A stretch of DNA of 64,000 nt from NCBI RefSeq assembly GCF_036170895.1, contig NZ_CP108036.1, forward strand, positions 3,348,001 through 3,412,000. The letters are read 5' to 3'. A program made the translations under genes and the position numbers. The notes beneath the pieces are model-generated. The model was not told the origin of the DNA, did no database searches, and saw nothing but the letters and a program-made list of their open reading frames with translations. The DNA is from Streptomyces erythrochromogenes (GTDB taxonomy: Bacteria; Actinomycetota; Actinomycetes; Streptomycetales; Streptomycetaceae). Positions 36,543 through 45,073 of the stretch are shown here, in pieces (the first letter of the stretch is position 1; every line of letters starts with the position of its first letter).

Positions 36543-36744
36543 GCCCCGGACAGTAGGGGTGGCCACTGACAATGCGCCGGGACGGCCGCCGGGCCGCGGC
36601 CCGCTCCCTCCTCCCGGCGGGCACGGACGGGGAGTTGATGCGGGACACACATCGAACGGCTGCCGAGCGAGGCGCTCTGAAGGGGGACACCGAGCTGCGG
36701 GACCCGGGATACAGGGCGGGGGTGCCTGTGGAAGGATCGGCCGT

Positions 36745-37296
36745 ATGAGCGAGCAGCAGCCGAACCCGTACGCGAGCGACCCCGCCGGTCAGGGCGGCCC
36801 GCCCGGCGCGCCCGGCCAGGGCGACTACAAGTGGGGCCCCGGTGAGGCCAGTTACGGATACCCCCAGCCCTACCCGGCAGCCCCGGCCTACCAGCCGACC
36901 ATCGGCGGCGCGGGCATGTCCGTCCCCGGTGGCTACCCCGCCGCCCCGGTCGGCGGCGCCGGCTTCGCCCTCGGTGACATCACCATCGCGGGCGACCAGA
37001 TCATCACCCCGTCGGGAGCCATGCCGCTCAGGGGCGCGATGTGGAACGCGACGGACTTCTCGCGCACCGAGGAGAAGATCCCGCCCCACGCGATCGTGCT
37101 GGCGATCGTCTTCTTCCTGTTCTGCCTGCTCGGCCTGCTCTTCCTCCTGATGAAGGAGAAGACCACCACGGGCTACATCCAGGTCACGGTGACCAGCGGC
37201 GGCCGCCACCACTCCACGATGATCCCGGCCGTGGACGCGAACACCTATCACTGGGTGATGTCGCAGCTCAATCACGCGCGCGCCCTGAGCATGTGA
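36745..37296 (+). CDS. Pro/Gly-rich single-pass membrane protein
   Basis: 183 residues. The first ~70 are Pro, Gly, Tyr and Gln rich (QQPNPYASDPAGQGG, YGYPQPYPAAPAYQP); a globular segment follows; one membrane helix spans ~115-140 (IVLAIVFFLFCLLGLLFLLM); and ~45 residues (TGYIQVTVTSGGRHHSTMIPAVD) lie beyond. GAAGGA precedes ATG 36745. No enzymatic motif. Proline-rich tails of this kind occur in many Streptomyces membrane proteins. Function unknown. A perfect terminator follows. Confidence 0.75.
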   Translation: MSEQQPNPYASDPAGQGGPPGAPGQGDYKWGPGEASYGYPQPYPAAPAYQPTIGGAGMSVPGGYPAAPVGGAGFALGDITIAGDQIITPSGAMPLRGAMWNATDFSRTEEKIPPHAIVLAIVFFLFCLLGLLFLLMKEKTTTGYIQVTVTSGGRHHSTMIPAVDANTYHWVMSQLNHARALSM

Positions 37297-37308
37297 GGAT
37301 CCGGCACG

Positions 37309-37350
37309 ACGCAGGCGGGCCCCGGCCGAACGGCCGGGGCCCGCCTGCGT
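37309..37350. terminator. Perfect 20-bp hairpin terminator
   Basis: ACGCAGGCGGGCCCCGGCCG pairs with its full complement around AA, 12 nt after the stop of the membrane protein. Confidence 0.9.
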
Positions 37351-37384
37351 TCCAGGGGCGCCGAGCACACGGGGGAACACTCGC

Positions 37385-37442
37385 TTGAACTTGTTCAAAA
37401 AAGGTTCTAGAGTCATCGACGTCAGCATTTGAACACGTTCAA
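37385..37442. promoter_or_regulatory. Promoter with two TetR-type operators
   Basis: TTGAAC-TT-GTTCAA at 37385-37398 and TTGAAC-AC-GTTCAA at 37429-37442 are near-identical palindromes 44 bp apart. The first contains the -35 TTGAAC, with -10 TAGAGT at 37408-37413 (17-nt spacer); the second lies downstream of the expected start site. The TetR gene at 38301 is the obvious regulator. Confidence 0.75.
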
Positions 37443-37455
37443 GGGGGCTGGGGCG

Positions 37456-37860
37456 ATGGACCTCACCGTGGTCACATACGTCATCTACCTGCTCATCAGC
37501 ATCGGTCTCACCGTCTGGGTGGCCCGCACGCTCAGCCGCAACGGCCGGGTCTTCATCGGCGACGTCCTCCACGGCAACGAAAAGCTCGCGGACGCCGTCA
37601 ACCAGCTCCTCGTGGTCGGCTTCTACCTCGTCAACATCGGGTTCGTGACCCTCTACCTGCGCTCGAACGAGGAGATCGACACCGCCCGCGCGCTCTTCGA
37701 GGCGCTCTCGGTCAAGCTCGGCGTCGTCCTGCTGGTCCTGGGCGTCATGCACCTCGGCAACGTGTGGGTGCTGAACAAGATGCGCCGCCGCGGGATCATG
37801 GAGCGCCAGCAGACCCCGCCCGTCCCCCCGCAGGGGTGGACCGCGCCGGTCGGAGCCTGA
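37456..37860 (+). CDS. Conserved integral membrane protein, TetR-controlled
   Basis: 134 residues with three predicted membrane helices (VVTYVIYLLISIGLTVWVA, QLLVVGFYLVNIGFVTLYL, LGVVLLVLGVMHLGNVWVL), then a short cytosolic tail. ATG 37456 follows AAGGGGG. It begins a three-gene unit with a DCC protein 3 nt downstream and a TetR regulator. The promoter carries paired operators. Function unknown; context suggests membrane or envelope stress and redox. Confidence 0.78.
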   Translation: MDLTVVTYVIYLLISIGLTVWVARTLSRNGRVFIGDVLHGNEKLADAVNQLLVVGFYLVNIGFVTLYLRSNEEIDTARALFEALSVKLGVVLLVLGVMHLGNVWVLNKMRRRGIMERQQTPPVPPQGWTAPVGA

Positions 37861-37863
37861 GCC

Positions 37864-38289
37864 GTGGCGCCCACCGGGGCCGTGCACCGGCTGACCGTCC
37901 TCTACGACGCCGACTGCCCGCTCTGCGTGCACATCCGGCACTGGCTGCTGGCGCAGCGGTGCCTCATCCCGATCGCCCTGGTCCCCGCCGCGTCCTGGGA
38001 GGCGCGGCGGCGGTTCCCGCGGCTGGACCACGCCTCGACGCTCCGCGAGATCACCGTCGTCGGGGACTCCGGGCAGGTGTGGACCGGGACCGACGCCTTC
38101 ATCGTGTGCCTGTGGGCACTGGTCGAACACCGGCCGAAGGCGAACTGGCTGGCGACGCCGGCAGGCCGCCCGTTCGCCCGGGCCGCCATGTTCACGGCCT
38201 CCGCCTGGCGGCAGGCCGTGCGCACCGAAGGGCAGCCCGGGGCCGTCGAGGGACCGGCCTGTGACGACCAGTGCTCCGTCCCCCGATAG
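37864..38289 (+). CDS. DCC-family thiol-disulfide protein (DUF393)
   Basis: 141 residues from GTG 37864. The opening VLYDADCPLCVHIRHWL carries the thioredoxin-like CxxC (Cys18, Cys21) preceded by the DCC-family aspartates. VVGDSGQVWTGTDAFIVCLWAL is the second conserved block. Thiol-disulfide oxidoreductase activity is predicted for the family, not proven. Starts 3 nt after the membrane protein stop, so it is co-translated. C-terminal Cys in PACDDQC may form a further pair. Confidence 0.8.
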   Translation: MAPTGAVHRLTVLYDADCPLCVHIRHWLLAQRCLIPIALVPAASWEARRRFPRLDHASTLREITVVGDSGQVWTGTDAFIVCLWALVEHRPKANWLATPAGRPFARAAMFTASAWRQAVRTEGQPGAVEGPACDDQCSVPR

Positions 38290-38300
38290 GCTCATACACC

Positions 38301-39029
38301 GTGACTGATCAGAAGGCTCCCAAGAGCGAGCAGACCCGCACGCTCATCCTCGAAACCGCGCTCCGCCTCTTCCAGGAGCGCGGCTTCGACAAGACGACCA
38401 TGCGGGGCATCGCGAAGGAAGCCGGTGTCTCGGTCGGCAACGCCTACTACTACTTCGAGTCGAAGGAACACCTGGTCCAGGGGTTCTACGACCGGATCAG
38501 CGCCGCCCACCAGGCGGCGGTCCGGCCCATCCTGGACAACGAGACCGATCTGCAGAAGCGGCTCGCGGGCGTACTGACCAGCTGGCTGGACATCGGCGCC
38601 CCGTACCACGAGTTCGCCTCGCAGTTCTTCAAGAACGCGGCGGACCCCGAGAGTCCGCTCAGCCCCTTCTCACCGGAGTCGGAGCCGGCGCGGCAGGCCG
38701 CGATCGACATCCACCGCGAGGTGCTGGCCGGTGCGAAGACCAAGGTGCCGGCCGAGCTGGCCGACGTACTGCCGGAGCTGATGTGGCTCTCGCAGATGGG
38801 CCTGGTGCTCTACTGGGTCTTCGACCGCTCCCCGGACAGCGAGAAGTCGCGGCGGCTCGCCGAGCGCGGCGCGCAGCTCACGACGCGGGGCATCGTGCTG
38901 GCCCGCTTCCGGGTGCTGCGCCCGCTGGTGCGCGAGGTCCACGAGCTGTTCGCGGACTTCCTGCCGGGCATGGCCCAGACGGCGGCGGGCCGGCGCAAGG
39001 CCTCGGACCCGCACCCCGAATCCGATTAG
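38301..39029 (+). CDS. TetR-family transcriptional regulator
   Basis: 242 residues from GTG 38301. N-terminal HTH: RTLILETALRLFQERGFDKTTMRGIAKEAGVSVGNAYYYFESKEHLVQGFY. The C-terminal ligand domain is helical with no known effector motif. No Shine-Dalgarno; TAGGCT ends 8 nt upstream, so a leaderless mRNA is possible in addition to read-through from the upstream pair. It most likely represses the promoter at 37385-37442. Its stop overlaps the convergent peptide-binding gene's stop. Confidence 0.93.
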   Translation: MTDQKAPKSEQTRTLILETALRLFQERGFDKTTMRGIAKEAGVSVGNAYYYFESKEHLVQGFYDRISAAHQAAVRPILDNETDLQKRLAGVLTSWLDIGAPYHEFASQFFKNAADPESPLSPFSPESEPARQAAIDIHREVLAGAKTKVPAELADVLPELMWLSQMGLVLYWVFDRSPDSEKSRRLAERGAQLTTRGIVLARFRVLRPLVREVHELFADFLPGMAQTAAGRRKASDPHPESD

Positions 39030-40582
39030 AGCCAGTTGAGCTCCCACAGACGCCACACACCGGTGCCGTCGGACAGGTTCTGGGCACCGGTGACGGCCTC
39101 GCGGGACATCACGTAGTCCTTCTTCTGCCAGATCGGCACCATCGGGGCCTGCTGGGCGACCGCTTTCTGCAGGTCCCGGAAACCGGCGGCGGCCTCGGAG
39201 CGCTCCGAGTGGGACTGGGTACGGGTGATCAGCTCGTCGACGTGCTTGTCCGAGAAGCCGTTGTTCATGGAGGAGTCGGCGCCGACGAGCGGGGCGAGGA
39301 AGTTGTCCGCGTCCGGGAAGTCCGCGATCCACCCGATCGTGTAGGCGTCGAACTCGCCGGCCGCGTAACCCTTCTGGAAGTCGTTCCACTCCTCCACCGG
39401 CTTGAGCGTCACCTGGAAGAGGCCGGTGGCCTCCAGCTGCCGCTTGATCTCCTCGGCCTCGGGCATGTTCGCCCCGCGCACGTTCACACCGAACCTGAGC
39501 TGCACGGGGCCGTTGATCCCGGCCTCCTTGAGGAGCTTCTTGGCGGTGGCCCCGTTGGGCGCGGGGTAGGCGTCGAAGAACGGGGTGCTGTGTCCGGCGA
39601 TGCCCGCCGGGACAAGGGAGTACAGCGGGGTGACGGTACCCCGGTAGACGTCGCCGGCCACCTTGGCGCGGTCCAGGACGGCGGCGACGGCCTGGCGGAC
39701 GGCGAGCGGGGCGGCGGCGGAGCCGGGGCGGACGTTGAAGACGACCGAGCGGATCTCACTGCCGCCGGAGGCCTGGTATCGGGTGTCCTTCATGCCCGGG
39801 TTGAGGCCGGCGAGCACCGCCGGCGGCATCTCCCGGTGGGCGACCTCGATCTGGCGGCCGTTCCAGGCCTGGTCGAGCTGCTCGGAGTCCTTGAAGTACC
39901 TGACGGTGACGGCGGCGCGGGCGGGCCTGCCCTGCCCCTTGTACGAGGGGTTCGGCTTGAGCTCGGCGCTCGTACCGGCCTTGTAGGCGCCCAGCGCGTA
40001 CGGGCCCGAGCCGTCGACCTTGCCGTCCTCGCGCAGGGACTTGGCCGGGTACTTGTCCTTGTCGACGATCGAGCCGGCACCCGTCGCGATCTTGAAGGGG
40101 AAGGTGGCGTCGCCCGCGGACAGGTTGAAGGTGACCGTACGGCCCTCGGCCTTGACCGACTGCAGGGTGTTGAGCAGCGGAGCCGGCCCCTGGTCGGAGT
40201 TGATCGCCTTGATGCGGTCGAAGGAGTGCTTGACGTCCTCGGCGGTGATCGCGCGGCCGCCGCCGAACGTCACGTCGGGGCGGAGCTCGCACTGGTAGAC
40301 GGTCAGCTTCTGGCCCACGAACCCGCAGGAGGAGGCGGCGTCGGGCACGGGGGTGTCCGAGCCTGGCTTCATGGTCAGCAGCGACTGGTAGACGTTGCTG
40401 AACAGGGCCCAGGAGCCCGCGTCGTACGCCCCCGCCGGGTCGAGGGAGGACACGACGTCGCTGGTCCCGACGCGGATGGCGCCGCGGCTCCCGCCGTCCT
40501 CGGGAAGCAGCTGCCAGGCGGCGACGCCGGCCGTGCCGAGGACCAGCCCGGCCGCGATGATCTTCCAGCGGACAGACCGCAT
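39026..40582 (-). CDS. Family 5 extracellular peptide/solute-binding protein, orphan
   Basis: 518 residues. N-terminal hydrophobic segment (KIIAAGLVLGTAGVAAWQLL) without a lipobox Cys, so it may be membrane-anchored. The body matches oligopeptide/nickel-binding proteins: RVGTSDVVSSLDPAGAYDAGSWALFSNVYQSLL, ITAEDVKHSFDRIK, and GWIADFPDADNFLAPL. No permease or ATPase genes adjoin it, so it borrows a transporter or signals. ATG 40582 follows GGGGTGGGG. Convergent with the TetR gene. Confidence 0.88.
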   Translation of the reverse strand: MRSVRWKIIAAGLVLGTAGVAAWQLLPEDGGSRGAIRVGTSDVVSSLDPAGAYDAGSWALFSNVYQSLLTMKPGSDTPVPDAASSCGFVGQKLTVYQCELRPDVTFGGGRAITAEDVKHSFDRIKAINSDQGPAPLLNTLQSVKAEGRTVTFNLSAGDATFPFKIATGAGSIVDKDKYPAKSLREDGKVDGSGPYALGAYKAGTSAELKPNPSYKGQGRPARAAVTVRYFKDSEQLDQAWNGRQIEVAHREMPPAVLAGLNPGMKDTRYQASGGSEIRSVVFNVRPGSAAAPLAVRQAVAAVLDRAKVAGDVYRGTVTPLYSLVPAGIAGHSTPFFDAYPAPNGATAKKLLKEAGINGPVQLRFGVNVRGANMPEAEEIKRQLEATGLFQVTLKPVEEWNDFQKGYAAGEFDAYTIGWIADFPDADNFLAPLVGADSSMNNGFSDKHVDELITRTQSHSERSEAAAGFRDLQKAVAQQAPMVPIWQKKDYVMSREAVTGAQNLSDGTGVWRLWELNWL

Positions 40583-40705
40583 CCCGTGTACCCCACCCCT
40601 TGTCCCGGAGACAGCGACCCACTGTCCGATTACCGGATATCCCATCACGGAATATCAGCCACCGGAAGATCGGTTCAGGGACGGCCAGTTGACGGTTGGG
40701 GCGGG

Positions 40706-42025
40706 TCAGGCCTGGTATGAGGCGAGTTCGACGACCGTGATGTCGGACGGCGCGCCCACCCGGACCGGCGGTCCCCAGGCACCCGCTCCGCGGGAGACGT
40801 AGAGCTGGGTGTCGCCGTAGCGTTCCAGGCCGGCGACGGTGGGGTTGGCGAGTTCGGCGAGGTAGTTGCCGGGCCAGAGCTGGCCGCCGTGGGTGTGGCC
40901 GGAGAGCTGGAGGTCGACGCCGTGCTTGACGGCGTCGTGGATGACCACCGGCTGGTGGGCGAGGAGCACGGCGGCCCGGGAACGGTCGCGGTCGCCGAGG
41001 GCGGCCCGGAAGTCGGGGCCGCTCCCCTCCTGCTCCCCCTGGATGTCGTTGACGCCGGCGAGGTCGAAGTGCGGCAGGGCGCGCCGGGCGTTCTCCAGCG
41101 GGGTCAGGCCGAGCTCGCGGACGTGGTTGACCCACTGCTCGGCGCCGGAGAAGTACTCGTGGTTGCCGGTGACGAAGAAGGAGCCGTGGCGGGCGGTCAG
41201 CCCGCGCAGCGGCTCCGCCGCGGAGCCGAGGTCGGGGACGCTGCCGTCGACGAGGTCGCCGACGATGGCGATGAGGTCGGGCTGGGTGCGGTTGACCGTG
41301 TCGACGATGCGCTGGGCGTGGGCGCGGCCGAGCACCGGGCCGAGGTGGACGTCGCTGACGACGGCGATCCGGAAGCCGTGCGCCGCGCGCGGCAGTTTGG
41401 CCAGGGGGACCTGGACGCGCCGCACGCTCGGCCCGCGCAGCACTCCGTGCGCGCCGCCCGCGACGGTGCCGACGGCGACGGCGGCGGCCGCCCCGCCCAC
41501 CGCGCGCGCGACGAAGGTGCGCCGGCTGAGCCCGCCGACCGGAGCCGCCGCGTCCGGCTCCTGCGACGCGCCGTCCGCGGCGAGCACCGCGCCGCGCTCC
41601 GCCTCGGTGCCGTCGGCGGAGGACGACGCCGTGGTCGTGGCCGTCCCGGTTCCGGCGGCGGATTGCTCCGCCGGAGGTCCGGCTACCGCCCCGGAGGGGT
41701 CGCGGTGGGCCAGACGGCGGAGCAACAGCGCGCGGATCGGCTCCGCGACCAGCATCGTCAGGGTCAGGTACAGGAGCACCGCGAGCCACAGGTACCCCGG
41801 CCAGGACACCGTCTGCTGCAGCCAGAAGGGGGCCCCGGCGCGGCCCGCGGTCAGGGCGGCCACGGAGAGGAGGGGCAGGGCGATGGTCAAAGCGGTGCCG
41901 ATGCGGCGGGGCAGTCCACCCGGGGCGGTGGTGTCCCGGACCAGGCGGATCCACAGCCAGCGGTGCACCGCGACGAGCAGGGCGCAGACCGCCAGTGCGA
42001 CCAGTGCGAAGACCAGGATCGTCAT
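40706..42025 (-). CDS. Membrane-anchored metallophosphoesterase
   Basis: 439 residues. Four membrane helices in the first ~120 residues, an Ala/Thr/Glu-rich linker, then a Tat-like RRTFVARAVGGAAA helix near 165-180. The calcineurin-like domain shows all metal motifs: VVSDVHLG, VGDLVDG, GNHEY, LLAHQP and SGHTHGGQLWPGN. It is likely an extracytoplasmic phosphatase of phospho-lipids or nucleotides (YaeI/YkuE-like). ATG 42025 overlaps the SCO4848-type gene stop by 4 nt. Confidence 0.92.
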   Translation of the reverse strand: MTILVFALVALAVCALLVAVHRWLWIRLVRDTTAPGGLPRRIGTALTIALPLLSVAALTAGRAGAPFWLQQTVSWPGYLWLAVLLYLTLTMLVAEPIRALLLRRLAHRDPSGAVAGPPAEQSAAGTGTATTTASSSADGTEAERGAVLAADGASQEPDAAAPVGGLSRRTFVARAVGGAAAAVAVGTVAGGAHGVLRGPSVRRVQVPLAKLPRAAHGFRIAVVSDVHLGPVLGRAHAQRIVDTVNRTQPDLIAIVGDLVDGSVPDLGSAAEPLRGLTARHGSFFVTGNHEYFSGAEQWVNHVRELGLTPLENARRALPHFDLAGVNDIQGEQEGSGPDFRAALGDRDRSRAAVLLAHQPVVIHDAVKHGVDLQLSGHTHGGQLWPGNYLAELANPTVAGLERYGDTQLYVSRGAGAWGPPVRVGAPSDITVVELASYQA

Positions 42026-42291
42026 GCCGCACCGCCCTCGGCGCCGGAACGTGATGCACGCCGCAGGGCCAGGACCCCGCGCAACCCGATCACACCGACC
42101 GCCGTCCCCAGGAGAAAGGACGTCACCGCGAGCGTCAGGTGGACCCAGAAGTAGGCAGTGGGGTCACCCGCCGTGTCGAAGGCCAGGCCACTGCCGTTCT
42201 TCCACAGGTTCCGGACGAAAGACACCCAGATGATCCAGGTCCACACCCCGAAGGCGAGCAGGAACCAGGAGGCGGCACGGCTGAGTTTCAT
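42022..42291 (-). CDS. SCO4848-family small membrane protein
   Basis: 89 residues with two membrane helices (SWFLLAFGVWTWIIWVSFVRN and FWVHLTLAVTSFLLGTAVGVIGLRGV). It is coupled to the metallophosphoesterase by a 4-nt overlap, so the two probably act together. The family is named for a S. coelicolor orthologue; role unknown. It is divergent from the carboxypeptidase gene at 42413. Confidence 0.85.
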   Translation of the reverse strand: MKLSRAASWFLLAFGVWTWIIWVSFVRNLWKNGSGLAFDTAGDPTAYFWVHLTLAVTSFLLGTAVGVIGLRGVLALRRASRSGAEGGAA

Positions 42292-42412
42292 GTCCCCAGT
42301 ATCGGTTTCGTCGCCGGGAGGGACGCGCCGGGGTGGGCTGTCCCGGGGTTGGTTGCCGCGAAATGGCCGGTCCGCGACGCCATCCAGCTCATCGGGATGT
42401 ACTTTCACCTGC

Positions 42413-43663
42413 GTGTCTGCCAAGACGACCGCACTGACGGTCCTTACCGCCGCGTTGCTGGTGCCCACCATGCTGGTGGCGCCCGTGCACGCCGCGCCGA
42501 CCCCCCCGGCCGACGGGAAGGGCCGGCCCGCCAAGGCTCCGGCGGCGCCCGCACCGCCCGCGTCGATGTCCACGGTCGGCGGATCGCTGCTCGGCCAACC
42601 GGGGACGCAGGTGAACCTGCTGCCCGGCGCGCCCGCCCTGCCGACGAACCTCACGGGCCGGTCGTGGATCGTGGCGGACGCCGAGTCCGGCGAGGTCCTG
42701 GCGGCGTACAACGCGCACTGGCGGCTGCCCCCGGCCTCGACGATGAAGATGCTCTTCGCGGACACGCTGCTGCCGAGCCTGCCCAAGGAGCAGGTGCACA
42801 AGGTCACCGACAGGGACATGGACGGCGTGGGCCCCGGCAGCAGCCTGGTCGGCGTCAAGGAGGACCACGAGTACTCCGTCCACGACCTGTGGCTCGGGGT
42901 GTTCCTGCGGTCGGGCAACGACGCCGTGCACGTACTTTCGGCCATGAACGGCGGCGTCGAGAAGACCGTCAAGGACATGCAGGCGCACGCGGAGGAGCTC
43001 CAGGCCTTGGACACCCACGTGGTGTCGCCCGACGGGTACGACGCACCGGAGCAGGTCTCGAGCGCGTACGACCTCACGCTGATCGCCCGCTCCGGGCTGC
43101 AGAAGCAGGACTTCCGCGAGTACTGCGGCACGGCGAGCGCGAAGTTCCCCGGCCTGCAGGAGCCCGGGAAGCCGCGGGACTACTTCGAGATCCAGAACAC
43201 CAACCGGCTGATGACGGGCGCGGGCGGGCTCTCCCCCTACAAGGGCATCGCCGGGGTGAAGAACGGCACCACGACCATGGCCGGCTCCACCTTCACGGGC
43301 GCGGCGCAGCAGGGCTCCCGCAAGCTGCTGGTCACCGTGATGAACCCGGGCGCGGGCGGCGCGAACTCGGTCTACGAGGAGACCGCCGCGCTCTTCGACT
43401 GGGGCTTCGCGGCGGCCGGGAAGGTCAAGCCGGTGGGTGAGCTGGTGCCGCCGAAGAGCGCGGACACCTCCCCCCACGGCTCGCCGGCCCAGTCGCACGA
43501 GAACAACGCGTCGGCGGACGGCCTGGTCCCGGGCGGCGGCATGGGCACCGCGCTCGGCGTCGCGGGCGGTGCGCTCGTGGTGCTGGCGGGCGGTGCCTAC
43601 GTGGTCAACCGCCGCTGGCCCCGCGGCCGCCGCAGCCGCGGCCGCGACGAGGAGCTCGTCTAG
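42413..43663 (+). CDS. D-alanyl-D-alanine carboxypeptidase (S11/PBP5-type)
   Basis: 416 residues. Signal peptide ends near residue 27 (VHA-A). A Pro/Ala linker is followed by the serine transpeptidase fold with SxxK at 109-112 (STMK), SxN at 167-169 (SGN) and KNGT at 283-286. A C-terminal membrane helix (GVAGGALVVLAGGAYVV) and basic tail anchor it. It trims terminal D-Ala from peptidoglycan pentapeptides. GTG 42413 has no Shine-Dalgarno; TACTTT ends 7 nt before it, so the mRNA is probably leaderless. Confidence 0.95.
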   Translation: MSAKTTALTVLTAALLVPTMLVAPVHAAPTPPADGKGRPAKAPAAPAPPASMSTVGGSLLGQPGTQVNLLPGAPALPTNLTGRSWIVADAESGEVLAAYNAHWRLPPASTMKMLFADTLLPSLPKEQVHKVTDRDMDGVGPGSSLVGVKEDHEYSVHDLWLGVFLRSGNDAVHVLSAMNGGVEKTVKDMQAHAEELQALDTHVVSPDGYDAPEQVSSAYDLTLIARSGLQKQDFREYCGTASAKFPGLQEPGKPRDYFEIQNTNRLMTGAGGLSPYKGIAGVKNGTTTMAGSTFTGAAQQGSRKLLVTVMNPGAGGANSVYEETAALFDWGFAAAGKVKPVGELVPPKSADTSPHGSPAQSHENNASADGLVPGGGMGTALGVAGGALVVLAGGAYVVNRRWPRGRRSRGRDEELV

Positions 43664-43677
43664 GACGTGTCCCGTCG

Positions 43678-43711
43678 GTCGTGGACCCCCGCGCGGGCGG
43701 GGGTCCGCGAC
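43678..43711. terminator. Hairpin terminator after carboxypeptidase
   Basis: A 13-bp stem (GTCGTGGACCCCC / GGGGGTCCGCGAC, one GT pair) 14 nt after the stop codon. Confidence 0.75.
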
Positions 43712-43718
43712 CGGCCGG

Positions 43719-43823
43719 TCAGAAGGTGCGGTCCGTGCGCCAGGTCGCCTGGCTGGACGGGTTGGTCAGGTCGAAGGTGGTGTCGGAGAGACGTCCGTCC
43801 GGGCCGCGGCCCCCGAACGGGTC
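43719..43823 (-). pseudogene. In-frame ORF extension after the YihY amber stop
   Basis: Directly after the TAG stop (43824-43826) of the YihY gene, the same minus-strand frame stays open for 34 codons: DPFGGRGPDGRLSDTTFDLTN, then PSSQATWRTDRTF, ending TGA at 43719. The composition is protein-like and unlike the acidic tail before the stop. It could be a lost C-terminus, read-through product or decayed gene end. No start codon of its own. Confidence 0.4.
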
Positions 43824-44753
43824 CTAGGAGCCCTCACCTGGGGTTTCGCGCGCATCGCCGCTCGCCGGGGGATCCGCGGCGCCGTCACCTTCACCGTCAC
43901 CTTCGTCGTCGCGGGTGGCCGTCCAGGCGGAGACGTACAGGAGCAGCTTCGCCATGAAGTTGATCCACAGCAGCAGGGCGATCGGCACGCCGAAGGCCCC
44001 GTACATGCTCTTCGCCGCGACCCCCCGCATGTAGCCGCTGAGCAGCAGCTTCAGCAGCTCGAAGCCGGCCGCGCCGATCAGTGCCGCCTGGACCAGGCGG
44101 CCCCTCGGCGGTTCGACCCCGGGGAGCAGGGTCAGCAGGTAGAGCAGCACCAGGAAGGCCGCCACCACGCCGACCAGGAAGGCGAAGGTGCGCAGTAGCG
44201 CGCCGCCGGGGCCCTCGCGGGGGATGCCCAGCCAGTCGGCGGACTTGCCGACCGCGCTGGACCCGAGGATCGAGGCCGCGGCGGAGAGCAGGCCCACCGC
44301 GCCGAGGCCGAGCAGGACGAGCCCGTCCTTGCCCTTGCGGACGATCGGGTTCCCGTCGTCCTCGTCGTCCTTGTCCCACACCGCGCGCAGGCAGTCCCGC
44401 ATCGAGCCCACCCAGCCGATGCCGGTGAAGAGGAGCAGGGCGCCGGCGACGAGGCCGATCGTGGCCGCGTTCGCGACGAGCCCGTTGATGTCGAGCTGGT
44501 CGGAGATGCCGGGGACCTGTTCGGCGAGGTTCTTCTCCAACCGGTCCAGTTGCTCGGGGCTGAGCAGCGCCGCACCGACCGCCGCCGCCACGGTGATCAG
44601 CGGGAAGAGCGCGAGGAAGCTGATGAAGGTGATCGCGGCGGCGAGCCGGGTCCAGTGCACGCGGTCGAGGCGTTCGTACGAGCGCCACGCGTGCGTCCGC
44701 ATCAGACGGCCCGCCAGCGGCCCGATCACCGGGAGTTTCGTCAGCCAGTCCAT
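43824..44753 (-). CDS. YihY/BrkB-family integral membrane protein
   Basis: 309 residues with six or seven membrane segments. AAAITFISFLALFPLITVAAAVGAALL is the family opening (often with an A-FSLFPL motif); GIGWVGSMRDCLRAVW follows, and FGVPIALLLWINFMAKLLLYVSAWTA is the C-terminal signature. A 35-residue acidic tail rich in Asp/Gly/Glu ends at TAG. Some family members were once called ribonuclease BN, now disproved; role uncertain. ATG 44753 starts LTKLPVIGPL. Confidence 0.9.
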   Translation of the reverse strand: MDWLTKLPVIGPLAGRLMRTHAWRSYERLDRVHWTRLAAAITFISFLALFPLITVAAAVGAALLSPEQLDRLEKNLAEQVPGISDQLDINGLVANAATIGLVAGALLLFTGIGWVGSMRDCLRAVWDKDDEDDGNPIVRKGKDGLVLLGLGAVGLLSAAASILGSSAVGKSADWLGIPREGPGGALLRTFAFLVGVVAAFLVLLYLLTLLPGVEPPRGRLVQAALIGAAGFELLKLLLSGYMRGVAAKSMYGAFGVPIALLLWINFMAKLLLYVSAWTATRDDEGDGEGDGAADPPASGDARETPGEGS

Positions 44754-44821
44754 GGGGTCACCGTAAATGAGACGCCGGAAATAGCCGGGATTGTCGCTTT
44801 CAGGTACTACGGTCGTCGATT

Positions 44822-45073
44822 GTGACTTTTCGCCCAGCGCCCTCGACGGGGCGTCCGTTCCACACCCTGGTCCTGCGAAGGCTGAGGTTCCGCGCCCGGC
44901 GCACCGCCCGGCTGACCCTGCGCCCCCTCCGTCAGGAAGGACGTACGGTCGCCCCCGCCGCCTCGGCGGTCTGGTCGACGGGAGAGCCCGGCTGCGCCGG
45001 AACGCCTATGGGCCCGCTCCCGAAAGGGTATTCACGCAGCTTGCGCCAGACCCCGTCGGAGCCCTGCTCGTAG
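44822..45073 (+). CDS. Possible small basic protein, weak
   Basis: An 83-codon ORF from GTG 44822. Its first 45 residues are basic and patterned (PFHTLVLRRLRFRARRTARLTL). TACGGT lies 8 nt before the GTG, as in leaderless genes here. The 3' half is antisense to the RNA-ligase-like gene, so only the first ~37 codons are free. No family recognised; may be fortuitous. Confidence 0.2.
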   Translation: MTFRPAPSTGRPFHTLVLRRLRFRARRTARLTLRPLRQEGRTVAPAASAVWSTGEPGCAGTPMGPLPKGYSRSLRQTPSEPCS

